From NCBI RefSeq assembly GCF_003752025.1, contig NZ_RJKR01000009.1, positions 226,560 to 290,559 of the forward strand: a DNA stretch of 64,000 bases. The letters are read 5' to 3'. The notes under the pieces are model-generated. The model was not told the origin of the DNA, searched no databases, and saw nothing but the letters and a program-made list of their open reading frames with translations. The first letter of the stretch is position 1; each line of letters opens with the position of its first letter. Source of the DNA: Curtobacterium sp. PhB115 (GTDB lineage Bacteria > Actinomycetota > Actinomycetes > Actinomycetales > Microbacteriaceae). Of the stretch, positions 8,669 through 16,719 are shown piece after piece. Position numbers and translations under genes: made by a program.

Positions 8669-10021
8669 TCAGAGCCGGCCGGTCGCCTTGGCGCGGATGT
8701 ACGCGTCCGCCACGAGCGGCGGGACGTCCTCCGGTGTGCCCCGCACGACCTCGGCTCCGGCCCGACGCGCGACGTCGGCGACGCCGTCGGCATCGAGCAG
8801 GGTGCGTTCGGCTGCGGCCCGGCGGTACACGTCGCGCTCCGCGGATCCCGGGAGGCCCGCCACACGTCCGCCCCGCGCCCCGCGTCGGTCCGTGACCGCC
8901 TCGACCGCCCCGCTCGCCATCCGCTGCACCGCCGGGTCCTCGATGCTCGTCACGACGACCGCGTGCCGTCGGGTCAATCGCGGCAGCACGGCGAGCAGGT
9001 CGCCGGACGCCCCGACGGAGTCCAGGCTCGACGCGAGCACGACGAGGGCGCGCGACGTCGTGATCGAGTCGACGAGTGCGGGGACCGCTGCCCAGCCGGT
9101 GGCAGCGAGTCCGGGTTCCGCCATCGCGAGCGACTCGCCGAACCGCTGCACGACGTCGGTCCTGGTGGCACCGTGCACGCGGTCGTGGACGGTGTCGTCG
9201 AGGACCGCCAGGTCCACCCGGTCGCCGGCCGCCGCGGCCAGTGCGCCGACGAGGAGCGCCGCCTCGATGAAGGTGTCGAGCCGGGGTTCGTCGTCCACCC
9301 GTCCGGCGCCCGCGCGTCCGGCGTCGACCACGACCACGACCCGCCGGTCGCGCTCGGGGCGCCAGGTGCGGACGACGAGGTCCTGCCGTCGGGCGGTCGC
9401 TCGCCAGTCGATCGAGCGGACGTCGTCGCCGCGGACGTAGTCGCGCAGGGAGTCGAACTCGGTACCGTGGCCGCGGAGCTGCAGCGTCGTCTCACCGTCG
9501 AGTTCCCGGAGCCGGGCGAGCCGCGACGGCAGGTGCCGTCGGGAGCGGAACGGCGGCGTCACCACGAGTTCGCCCGGCACTGCGATGACCCGCTGGCGGG
9601 CAGCGAGTCCGAGCGGCCCGAACGCGCGCACCGCGACCCCGGTCGTCCGGCGGTGACCACGGCGGAACGGTGTGAACCGCATCCGCGCGGTCCGTCGTTC
9701 CCCGCCGGGCACGGTCATCCGCACACGCCGGGGAAGGTGCCCGGCGGACGGCTCCCACATGTCGCGGACGATCCCGCGGAGTGTCCGCGCACCGTCGTTC
9801 GCGAGCACGAGCGTGCCGTCGGCGGTGCTGTCGCGGCGGGCCAGCCGTGGCATCCGCCGTTCGACCCGCACCCGGCGGAGATCGGCGGCGCCGAGGACGT
9901 CGACCGCCGCGCCGAGCACGACGACGCCGACCCACGCCAGACCGGCCCACGCGCTGGCGAGCAGCACGGTGGGCACGATCGCGACCGCGAGGAGGGCGAC
10001 GAACCGGCCGGAGACCGCCAC
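8669..10021 (-). CDS. DUF58 domain protein (MoxR-associated, von Willebrand-like)
   Basis: A 450-residue protein. Two N-terminal hydrophobic segments (about residues 5-45) anchor it. The conserved DUF58 core YVRGDDVRSIDWRATAR lies near residue 210, followed by a VVVVVDAGRAG strand resembling a von Willebrand factor A fold with a partly degenerate metal site. The family works with MoxR AAA+ ATPases, probably as a chaperone-type module for a membrane complex. The start codon overlaps the MoxR stop by 1 nt, so it is the distal gene of the leftward operon starting at 14187. Confidence 0.9.
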   Translation of the reverse strand: MAVSGRFVALLAVAIVPTVLLASAWAGLAWVGVVVLGAAVDVLGAADLRRVRVERRMPRLARRDSTADGTLVLANDGARTLRGIVRDMWEPSAGHLPRRVRMTVPGGERRTARMRFTPFRRGHRRTTGVAVRAFGPLGLAARQRVIAVPGELVVTPPFRSRRHLPSRLARLRELDGETTLQLRGHGTEFDSLRDYVRGDDVRSIDWRATARRQDLVVRTWRPERDRRVVVVVDAGRAGAGRVDDEPRLDTFIEAALLVGALAAAAGDRVDLAVLDDTVHDRVHGATRTDVVQRFGESLAMAEPGLAATGWAAVPALVDSITTSRALVVLASSLDSVGASGDLLAVLPRLTRRHAVVVTSIEDPAVQRMASGAVEAVTDRRGARGGRVAGLPGSAERDVYRRAAAERTLLDADGVADVARRAGAEVVRGTPEDVPPLVADAYIRAKATGRL

Positions 10022-11037
10022 TAGATCGGCACCCGCACCTGTTCGAGCACCTGCTGCAGCACCCCGTCGGCGCCGACGCCCTCGAGCTCGGCGTCCGCGG
10101 CGACCCGCAGTCGGTGTCGCCAGACGGGCAGCGTCATCGCCTGGACGTGGTCCGGGGTGATCGCGTCGTACCCGGTGAGCCAGGCCCAGGCCTTCGCCGC
10201 GGCGAGCAGTGCCGTCGCGCCGCGGGGGCTCACGCCGACCCGGACGGACGGGGCTTCACGGGTGGCGCGGGCGAGGTCGACGACGTACGCGAGCACGTCG
10301 TCGCGTGCGCCGACGGCCCGGACGGCCTGCTGGGCGGCACGGACCTCGTCGAGACCGACGACCGGGGTGATGCCGGCGGAGCGGACGTCGCGCGGCACGA
10401 ACCCGTCGGCGTGCCGCCGGAGGACCTGCCACTCGACGTCGCGCGGCGGGATGTCGAGGGTGAGCTTCAGCAGGAACCGGTCGAGCTGCGCCTCGGGGAG
10501 CGTGTACGTGCCCTCGAACTCGATCGGGTTCATCGTCGCGGCGACGAAGAACGGGTCGGGCAGCGGGCGGGCGTCGCCGTCGACGCTGACCTGCCGTTCC
10601 TCCATCGCCTCGAGCAGCGCCGACTGCGTCTTCGGTGGGGTGCGGTTCACCTCGTCGGCGAGCAGCACGTTCGTGAACACCGGCCCCTCGCGGAACGGGA
10701 ACGTGCCGGTGGAGGCGTCGTACACGAGCGAGCCCGTCACGTCGCCGGGCATCAGGTCCGGGGTGAACTGGATGCGCTTGGTGTCGAGCGACATCGCCGC
10801 GGCGACGCTCCTGACGAGCAGGGTCTTCGCGACGCCGGGGACGCCCTCGAGCAGCACGTGGCCCTGCGCGAGCAGCCCGACGATCATGCCGGACACCGCG
10901 CCCTCCTGGCCGACGACGGCCTTCGCGACCTCGGTGCGGACCCGGCCGAACGCATCGCGCAGGTCGGTGCCGCGCACGGCGGTGTCGGTCGTGGTGTTCG
11001 TGCCGTGCGGTGCGGCGTCGTGGGGCAGGTCGCTCAC
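10021..11037 (-). CDS. MoxR family AAA+ ATPase
   Basis: A 338-residue cytosolic ATPase. The Walker A loop is the MoxR variant GVPGVAKT, the Walker B is VLLADEVNR followed by TPPKTQSALLEAMEE, and sensor 1 lies near ATMNPIEFEGTY. These are hallmarks of the MoxR branch, which assembles or activates partner complexes and usually pairs with DUF58/VWA proteins, as here. The gene overlaps DUF4350 upstream by 4 nt and DUF58 downstream by 1 nt. It is in the middle of a five-gene leftward operon. Confidence 0.95.
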   Translation of the reverse strand: MSDLPHDAAPHGTNTTTDTAVRGTDLRDAFGRVRTEVAKAVVGQEGAVSGMIVGLLAQGHVLLEGVPGVAKTLLVRSVAAAMSLDTKRIQFTPDLMPGDVTGSLVYDASTGTFPFREGPVFTNVLLADEVNRTPPKTQSALLEAMEERQVSVDGDARPLPDPFFVAATMNPIEFEGTYTLPEAQLDRFLLKLTLDIPPRDVEWQVLRRHADGFVPRDVRSAGITPVVGLDEVRAAQQAVRAVGARDDVLAYVVDLARATREAPSVRVGVSPRGATALLAAAKAWAWLTGYDAITPDHVQAMTLPVWRHRLRVAADAELEGVGADGVLQQVLEQVRVPI

Positions 11038-12254
11038 GGTCGTCCTCCTGGTCGGTCGTGGTCGGTGGTGGGGCGCTGTCCGGCGGTGGCGCGCCTGACG
11101 GCCCGTTCGAGGTCGTCGAGTGCTGCCGTCCCGGCGACGAGTGCCCGATCGTCGTCGGTGGTCCCGCCGACGAGCACGGCGCCGACGCGCGTGTCCGGCG
11201 CGCCGGTGACGCGGGCGGCGGCGCGGACGACCTCGTCGACGTGTGCGGAACGGGGCAGCCCGAGCAGCCGGGCGATCCGGCGGACGGCCGCGATCCGGAG
11301 GGTGTCGAGCGCGTGGGTGCGGTCACGGGTCCTGGCGTACATCCGGGCTCGGCCCTCGGTGGTCTCGGCGGCGCGGACCACGACGGGCATCCGTTCGACG
11401 ACGAGTGGTCCGAGCCGCCGGCCGCGCCACACCCCGGCAGCCACTGCCACCAGGGCGAGCAGCGCGAGCGCGCCGGGCACCCACGGCGGTGCGAGTTCGC
11501 CGAGCGTCGGGGCAGCACCGGGGGAGCCCACCGACGGGGTGTACCAGGTCAGCCGGTCCTCGGAACCGAGCAGCCCGAGTGCGAGTGCGGCGTTCCCGGC
11601 CGTCGTGACGGTGTCGTTGCGGAACGCCGCCGTCGTGCCGAGGAGCGTGACGTCCCCGGCGGGGGTGTCCGTGCGGACCAGCCCCCACCCGCGGTCGGCA
11701 CCCGAGCCGGTCGGCGCGCAGCGGTCGGCGTCGGGGTCGTCGACGGTGTAGGCGTACCCGGCGGTGGACACGCGTCCGGCCGACGCCGCCGCGGGGATCC
11801 GGCAGGACGCGGTGGAGACCGTGTCGGAGCCCTCGACCGCGGCGACGGGAGCTGCGTCGATGCCGAAGGCCTCCAACGCGGAGTCGGTGATGGTCACGAG
11901 GACGACGTGTCGGGCGCTCCGGGCGATGCGGTCAGCGACCTCGGGGTCGAGCACGCCGTCGGAGTCGTCGACCAGCACGGTGCCGCCGTCGATCCGTGCG
12001 GCGTCGTCGGTGATCGTCACGTCGGTGCCGCGCTGCTCGAGCACCCGTACCAGTGCCGCGGAACCGCTCGCCGTCGTGGAGGTCGGGTCGAGCGGTCGGC
12101 GGTCCGGCCCGCCCGATCCCTGCACGACGGCGGTCAGGACCGCGAGGACCACGGCGACGAGCACGATCGCCGTCCAGAAGACGATGCGCCCTCGGCGTCG
12201 CTCGGGCGGGGAGTCCCTCGCGGTGACCGGCGCCGGTTCGGTGACGGTCGTCAT
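11034..12254 (-). CDS. DUF4350 domain membrane protein
   Basis: A 406-residue protein with a TM helix at about residues 19-40, an extracytoplasmic domain of ~200 residues (DPTSTTASGSAALVRVLEQRGTD region, typical of DUF4350), and a second helix near residue 250 (PGALALLALVAVAAG). A cytosolic Arg-rich tail follows. DUF4350 proteins are almost always encoded between DUF4129 and MoxR genes in actinobacteria. The function is unknown; the architecture suggests a sensor or scaffold of the MoxR-linked membrane complex. It overlaps both neighbours by 4 nt. Confidence 0.85.
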   Translation of the reverse strand: MTTVTEPAPVTARDSPPERRRGRIVFWTAIVLVAVVLAVLTAVVQGSGGPDRRPLDPTSTTASGSAALVRVLEQRGTDVTITDDAARIDGGTVLVDDSDGVLDPEVADRIARSARHVVLVTITDSALEAFGIDAAPVAAVEGSDTVSTASCRIPAAASAGRVSTAGYAYTVDDPDADRCAPTGSGADRGWGLVRTDTPAGDVTLLGTTAAFRNDTVTTAGNAALALGLLGSEDRLTWYTPSVGSPGAAPTLGELAPPWVPGALALLALVAVAAGVWRGRRLGPLVVERMPVVVRAAETTEGRARMYARTRDRTHALDTLRIAAVRRIARLLGLPRSAHVDEVVRAAARVTGAPDTRVGAVLVGGTTDDDRALVAGTAALDDLERAVRRATAGQRPTTDHDRPGGRP

Positions 12255-12889
12255 GCCGGGACCACCGGCCCCGGGGCTCGTACGGGGCGTGCCTGCCGGA
12301 CGTCGCGCTCGGTGTCGATGACGGCGCGGGCGGTCGCCTCGTCAGCGTCGGCGCCGAGGTACCGCACGGCGTCGAAGGCCGCGGCGGCGGCGTCCAGCCG
12401 CGCACTCGCGGTCGGGAACGACACCGCGCCCCGGGCCGCGATGGTCCGCGCGGTGGCACCCGGCACGTCGGGAACGAGGTCGCGCTCGCCGAGCCCGCGG
12501 GCGATCGCCCGGAACCCGTCGAGCACCGCGGCCGACCAGTCCGACCGCCGGAGCGCGGACTGTGCGGCGTCCAGCAGTTCACGGGCGGAGCGCAGGTCGT
12601 CGTCGAACACACCGCCGGTGTCGTCGGCGCGGGTGCGGGCGCGGCGACGGGGGAGCCCTCGTGCGACGACGACGAGCACGATCACGGCGACCAGCACGAC
12701 GATCGCGATCCACAGCGCCGTCTGCACCACCACGGGCGAGCCGAGTCCGTCCGCACGCAGTGAGCCGAGCCAGTCGAGGAAGGTCCGGGACGCACGGTCC
12801 CACCAGGTCATGTGCGCGCCGTCGTACGCGGACCGCTCGAGCTCGCGCTCGAGGAGCCGCCGGGCCTCGTCCGGGTCGACCGCCGTCAT
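12251..12889 (-). CDS. DUF4129 domain membrane protein
   Basis: A 212-residue protein with one TM helix at about residues 52-72 and a cytosolic C-terminal domain with the family pattern DWSAAVLDGFRAIARGLGERD followed by a TARTIAARG helix. DUF4129 domains also occur at the C-terminus of transglutaminase-like proteins in MoxR/DUF58 clusters. The start ATG 12889 overlaps the stop of the upstream GDPD-membrane gene (ATGA); a much longer open frame upstream is antisense to mtrA and is rejected. Function unknown. Confidence 0.85.
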   Translation of the reverse strand: MTAVDPDEARRLLERELERSAYDGAHMTWWDRASRTFLDWLGSLRADGLGSPVVVQTALWIAIVVLVAVIVLVVVARGLPRRRARTRADDTGGVFDDDLRSARELLDAAQSALRRSDWSAAVLDGFRAIARGLGERDLVPDVPGATARTIAARGAVSFPTASARLDAAAAAFDAVRYLGADADEATARAVIDTERDVRQARPVRAPGPVVPA

Positions 12890-14187
12890 GCGCCGTCCGG
12901 CGGGAACCGACCCGGCTGCTGTTGCGGCGGCTGCGCCGGCCACTGCGGCGGCTGCTGGGTCGGCCACTGCTGCTGCGGCGGCTGCCACTGCTGCTGCCCC
13001 CACTGCTGCTGCGGCGGCCACGGCGGCCGGGACACCGGAGCGGAGGGGGCGAACGGGTCGGCGGGCTGCCCGGTGTCCAGGTGCGCCGCGATCCGCTGGT
13101 CGAGCGCCTCGGTCCGGATCCGGCGGTCGATCGCCAGGAACGTCGTCACGGAGGCGCCCAGTACGTCCGTGATGCACTGCACCGCGATCGCCAGCAGGCT
13201 GCCGACGACGATCGCCACGAGCGCGCCGGTACCGATCCCGGAGGACGCGTCGGTCTGCCCGAGCGGGTCGAGGACGCCGCCGACGAGCACGGCGCCGATG
13301 GTGAGCGGCGCCGACGCGATCGAGACCGCGAAGCCGAACACCACCCGGACGAGCAGCAGGATCCCGAAGGTGCGCCAGAACGCGCCGCGGGTGAGCCGCC
13401 AGGACTGCGCGGCGGCGGAGAAGACGGACCGTCCCTCCAACGCGATGGTCGGCACCGTGAACACGAACCGGGTGCTGAGCCAGGCCAGCAGCACGCCGAA
13501 CCCGAGCATCACCACGAAGACCACGAGCACGAACCAACCCACGCCGGAGTCGCCGGCGCCGAGTGCCGCGAAGAGCCCGACGAACACGAGCACCAGGACG
13601 ACCCCGACGACGATGCCCGCACCGATCTGCACGAGCATCCACGCCACGACCGGCCAGCGCCGACCGGCGAGCAGTGCCCACAGCCCGCGGAACGTGGCCC
13701 GGCGCCCGAGGACACGTTGGCCGGTGTCCGCGGCGACCGGCGCCACGAGGAACCCGCGACCGAGGTAGGCCAGGAACGGCAGCCCGACGGAGAGCAGCAC
13801 CCACAGCGTCACCGACCCGGCCAGGATCGTGTCCGTCCCGCTCCCGCCGTCGAGGGCGGAGAACATCCGGGACTGCAGCGCCTGCTGCCCGAAGGTGCTC
13901 ACGAGCGTCGACAGGAGTCCGAGCACGCCGCTGAGCAGGACGCTCCAGAGCAGCAGGACCCGGGCGTTGCGGCGGAAGACCGTGAACGCACCGCCGAGCA
14001 CGTCGCCGAGGCCGAGCGGGCGGAGCGGGATCACCGGACGCGAGCCGGCCTTCGGACCCGGTCCGGGCAGTGGTCCCGGCCCCGGGGCGGGCGGGAGCGG
14101 GACGGAGAACTGCCTCGGGCCTCCCGGCTGTGCGTTCGGATCCTGCGGAGCAGGGCCGTGCCCACCAGGCGTGTGCCAATCGGTCAT
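12886..14187 (-). CDS. Glycerophosphoryl diester phosphodiesterase membrane-domain protein with Gln/Pro-rich tail
   Basis: A 433-residue protein. A Pro/Gly-rich cytosolic N-terminus (about 60 residues) leads to PLRPLGLGDVLGGAFTVFRRN, the signature opening of the GPDPase membrane domain (PF10110), and six or so membrane helices. No catalytic GDPD domain is attached, so it is a membrane module only. The last ~50 residues are a PQQQW-type low-complexity tail. ATG 14187 is preferred over 14241, which lacks homology. It is the first gene of the leftward operon that continues through DUF4129, DUF4350, MoxR and DUF58, and is divergent from mtrA. Confidence 0.8.
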   Translation of the reverse strand: MTDWHTPGGHGPAPQDPNAQPGGPRQFSVPLPPAPGPGPLPGPGPKAGSRPVIPLRPLGLGDVLGGAFTVFRRNARVLLLWSVLLSGVLGLLSTLVSTFGQQALQSRMFSALDGGSGTDTILAGSVTLWVLLSVGLPFLAYLGRGFLVAPVAADTGQRVLGRRATFRGLWALLAGRRWPVVAWMLVQIGAGIVVGVVLVLVFVGLFAALGAGDSGVGWFVLVVFVVMLGFGVLLAWLSTRFVFTVPTIALEGRSVFSAAAQSWRLTRGAFWRTFGILLLVRVVFGFAVSIASAPLTIGAVLVGGVLDPLGQTDASSGIGTGALVAIVVGSLLAIAVQCITDVLGASVTTFLAIDRRIRTEALDQRIAAHLDTGQPADPFAPSAPVSRPPWPPQQQWGQQQWQPPQQQWPTQQPPQWPAQPPQQQPGRFPPDGA

Positions 14188-14274
14188 GCCGCCGGCCCCC
14201 CTCGTCGTGTGCGCCCACGCTGCGACGCGCGGTCCCTCCATCCTGGCGGAAAACGCCCGGCGGCGGGGCCTCGG

Positions 14275-14280
14275 CTATCG
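14275..14280 (+). promoter_or_regulatory. Candidate -10 box of mtrA
   Basis: TATCGT lies 58 nt before the mtrA ATG. The intergenic space also has to hold the promoter of the divergent five-gene operon. I see no clear MtrA box by eye. Confidence 0.35.
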
Positions 14281-14338
14281 TGTGGGGACACGTGCCACCC
14301 GGCACCACCGCACGCACGCCACACGGAGTCCACATCAC

Positions 14339-15013
14339 ATGACACCGCGCATCCTCGTCGTCGACGACGACCAGGCCCTCGCCGAGATGATCGGCATCGT
14401 GCTCCGCTCGGAGGGGTACGAGCCCGAGTTCAGCGCCGACGGCAACGACGCCGTGGACGCGTTCCACAGCACCAAGCCCGACCTCGTCCTGCTCGACGTG
14501 ATGCTCCCCGGCATCGACGGCATCGAGGTCTGCAAGCGCATCCGTGCCGAGAGCGGCACCCCGATCATCATGCTCACGGCGAAGAGCGACACCGCCGACG
14601 TCGTCCTGGGCCTCGAGAACGGTGCCGACGACTACGTCGTGAAGCCCTTCAACCCGAAGGAGCTCGTCGCCCGCATCCGCACCCGGCTGCGGCCGAGCGC
14701 CACCGACGCGACGGTGCTGCACGTCGGCGACGTCACCGTCGACGTCGCCGGGCACGAGGTCCGACGCGGCGACACCGTCATCGCGCTCACCCCGCTCGAG
14801 TTCGACCTGCTCCGGGCGCTCGCCGAGAAGCCGAACCAGGTGTTCACCCGCGAGATGCTGCTCGAGCAGGTCTGGGGCTACCACTACAAGGCGGACACCC
14901 GTCTGGTGAACGTGCACGTCCAGCGCCTCCGCGCGAAGATCGAGCACGACCCCGACAACCCGAAGACCGTCACGACGGTCCGCGGCGTCGGGTACCGCGC
15001 CGGAGGAGCCTGA
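14339..15013 (+). CDS. mtrA: MtrA-type response regulator
   Basis: A 224-residue OmpR/PhoB-family regulator. The receiver has the acidic pair at D9-D10, the phospho-acceptor D53 (LLDVMLPG) and K102 (VVKPF). A winged-helix DNA-binding domain follows from about residue 130 (EFDLLRALAEKPNQVFTREM, then VHVQRLRAKIE and TVRGVGYRAG). Identity with mycobacterial MtrA is evident throughout. MtrA controls cell-wall hydrolases, division and, in many actinobacteria, osmotic adaptation. It heads the mtrA-mtrB-lpqB operon with a 5-nt gap to mtrB. Confidence 0.96.
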   Translation: MTPRILVVDDDQALAEMIGIVLRSEGYEPEFSADGNDAVDAFHSTKPDLVLLDVMLPGIDGIEVCKRIRAESGTPIIMLTAKSDTADVVLGLENGADDYVVKPFNPKELVARIRTRLRPSATDATVLHVGDVTVDVAGHEVRRGDTVIALTPLEFDLLRALAEKPNQVFTREMLLEQVWGYHYKADTRLVNVHVQRLRAKIEHDPDNPKTVTTVRGVGYRAGGA

Positions 15014-15018
15014 CCACC

Positions 15019-16719
15019 GTGCCGCCCGCCCCGCCCGCAGCGAGCTCCGGCACCGGGACCCCCACCGCGTCGATCGGTGTGGTGGACCGTGGTCGGCGTC
15101 GACTCCGCCGCTGGGCCCGTCGCGGGTGGCGGCCGATCGCGTACCTGTGGCGCCGGTCCCTGATGCTCCGGTCGGTCGCCATCACCGTGATGACGACGGG
15201 CCTCGCCATCGCGATCATCGGCACCGCGGTCATGCTCAGCATCTCGACGAACGTCTACTCGCAGCGCCGCGACCAGATCGAGTCGGAGTCCGCCCGCGCC
15301 ACGATCGTCGCGCAGGGCATCTTCGACGCGGCGACGGCGGCCGAGGACAACAACCAGTCCGAGCTCGAGACCCTGCAGAACGAAGCGCAGCAGGCGATCC
15401 TGTCGAACACGACGAGTCCCGGCGGCACGAGCATCGCGATCGAGCGGAGCCCGGACCAGTCCACCCCGCAGACCCTGCAGACCATCGCCAGCCCGGACTT
15501 CCCCGATGCCGTCATCACCGACGCCCTCCGGAAGGAGGTCGGGGCGAACACCGGCAAGCTCAGCCTGCAGCCGGTGCAGCTCGACGACGACGGCCGACGT
15601 GTCCCGGGGCTCGCGGTGGGGTCGACCCTGCAGATCCCGAGCGCGGGCCAGTACGAGCTGTACCTGGTCTACGACCTCTCCGACGCCCAGCAGACCCTGG
15701 ACTTCGTGTCCCAGACGCTGTCCATCGGCGGTGTCGCGCTCATGGTGCTCATCGCCCTGGTGACCTCGCTCGTCGTCCGGCTCGTCGTCGTGCCGATCCG
15801 CGCCGCCGCCGAGACCAGCCGGAAGATCGCCGCCGGACGCCTCGACGAACGCATCCCGGTGCGCGGGCAGGACGACCTCGCGACGCTCGCGCGGAGCTTC
15901 AACGGAATGGCCGAGGCTGTCAGCCGGCAGATCACGCAGCTCGCCGAGCTCTCGCGGGTCCAGCAGCGGTTCGTGTCAGACGTTTCCCACGAACTCCGCA
16001 CCCCGCTCACCACGATCCGGCTCGCCGGCGACATGCTCTACGACTCCCGCCACGCCTTCGAGCCCTCGGTCGGCCGGTCCGCCGAACTCCTGCACGCCCA
16101 GGTCGAACGGTTCGAGCTGCTGCTCGCCGACCTGCTCGAGATCTCCCGGTTCGACGCCCAGGCGGTGCAACTCGACACCGTGTCCGTGCTGCCGGCAGCG
16201 CTCGCCGCCGACATCGTCGACGAGTTCCGACCCCTCGCCGAACGCGCCGGGATCGACCTGCAGCTGGCGACCCCCGGCGGCCACACCACCATGCAGCTCG
16301 ACGCGAAGCGGGTCCGCCGCATCCTCCGGAACCTGGTCGGCAACGCCGTCGAGCACGGCGACGCGAAGCCCGTGCAGGTCGTCGTCGACAGCGATGCCCG
16401 GACCGTCGCCATCGCCGTGCGCGACCAAGGGATCGGGATGCCGCCGGAGGACGCCGCCCGCGTCTTCGACCGCTTCTGGCGCGCCGACCCGAGCCGCAAG
16501 CGCACCATCGGCGGGACCGGCCTCGGCCTCGCGATCAGCCTGGGCGACGCGAAGCTGCACGGCGGCCGGATCGACGTGTGGTCCCGCCCCGGCGAGGGCT
16601 CGACCTTCGTCCTCACCCTGCCCCGGAACGAGTTCGCGGCCACGGCGACGTCGGCGATCCCGCTGCCGGAGCTCGACGAGTCGTACGACGGCCCCCGCGC
16701 CGTGCGAGAGGAGTCCTGA
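15019..16719 (+). CDS. mtrB: MtrB sensor histidine kinase
   Basis: A 566-residue membrane kinase. A first TM helix at about residues 55-75, an extracytoplasmic domain of ~160 residues, a second TM near 240-260, then HAMP, the dimerisation domain FVSDVSHELRTPL with phospho-acceptor H324, and a catalytic domain with the N box (NLVGNAVEHG) and G boxes. It phosphorylates MtrA. The start is a GTG at 15019 with GGAGGAG at 15002-15008 at good spacing. The stop overlaps the lpqB start (TGATG). The gene context and LpqB partner make the identity firm. Confidence 0.95.
   Translation: MPPAPPAASSGTGTPTASIGVVDRGRRRLRRWARRGWRPIAYLWRRSLMLRSVAITVMTTGLAIAIIGTAVMLSISTNVYSQRRDQIESESARATIVAQGIFDAATAAEDNNQSELETLQNEAQQAILSNTTSPGGTSIAIERSPDQSTPQTLQTIASPDFPDAVITDALRKEVGANTGKLSLQPVQLDDDGRRVPGLAVGSTLQIPSAGQYELYLVYDLSDAQQTLDFVSQTLSIGGVALMVLIALVTSLVVRLVVVPIRAAAETSRKIAAGRLDERIPVRGQDDLATLARSFNGMAEAVSRQITQLAELSRVQQRFVSDVSHELRTPLTTIRLAGDMLYDSRHAFEPSVGRSAELLHAQVERFELLLADLLEISRFDAQAVQLDTVSVLPAALAADIVDEFRPLAERAGIDLQLATPGGHTTMQLDAKRVRRILRNLVGNAVEHGDAKPVQVVVDSDARTVAIAVRDQGIGMPPEDAARVFDRFWRADPSRKRTIGGTGLGLAISLGDAKLHGGRIDVWSRPGEGSTFVLTLPRNEFAATATSAIPLPELDESYDGPRAVREES

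Noticed and set aside
12562..16719. A plus-strand open frame of 1385 codons
   Set aside because: Only the last 566 codons (from 15019) are MtrB. The upstream part is antisense to DUF4129, DUF4350-type and GDPD-membrane genes and has an Arg/Pro-rich composition typical of shadow frames in GC-rich DNA.
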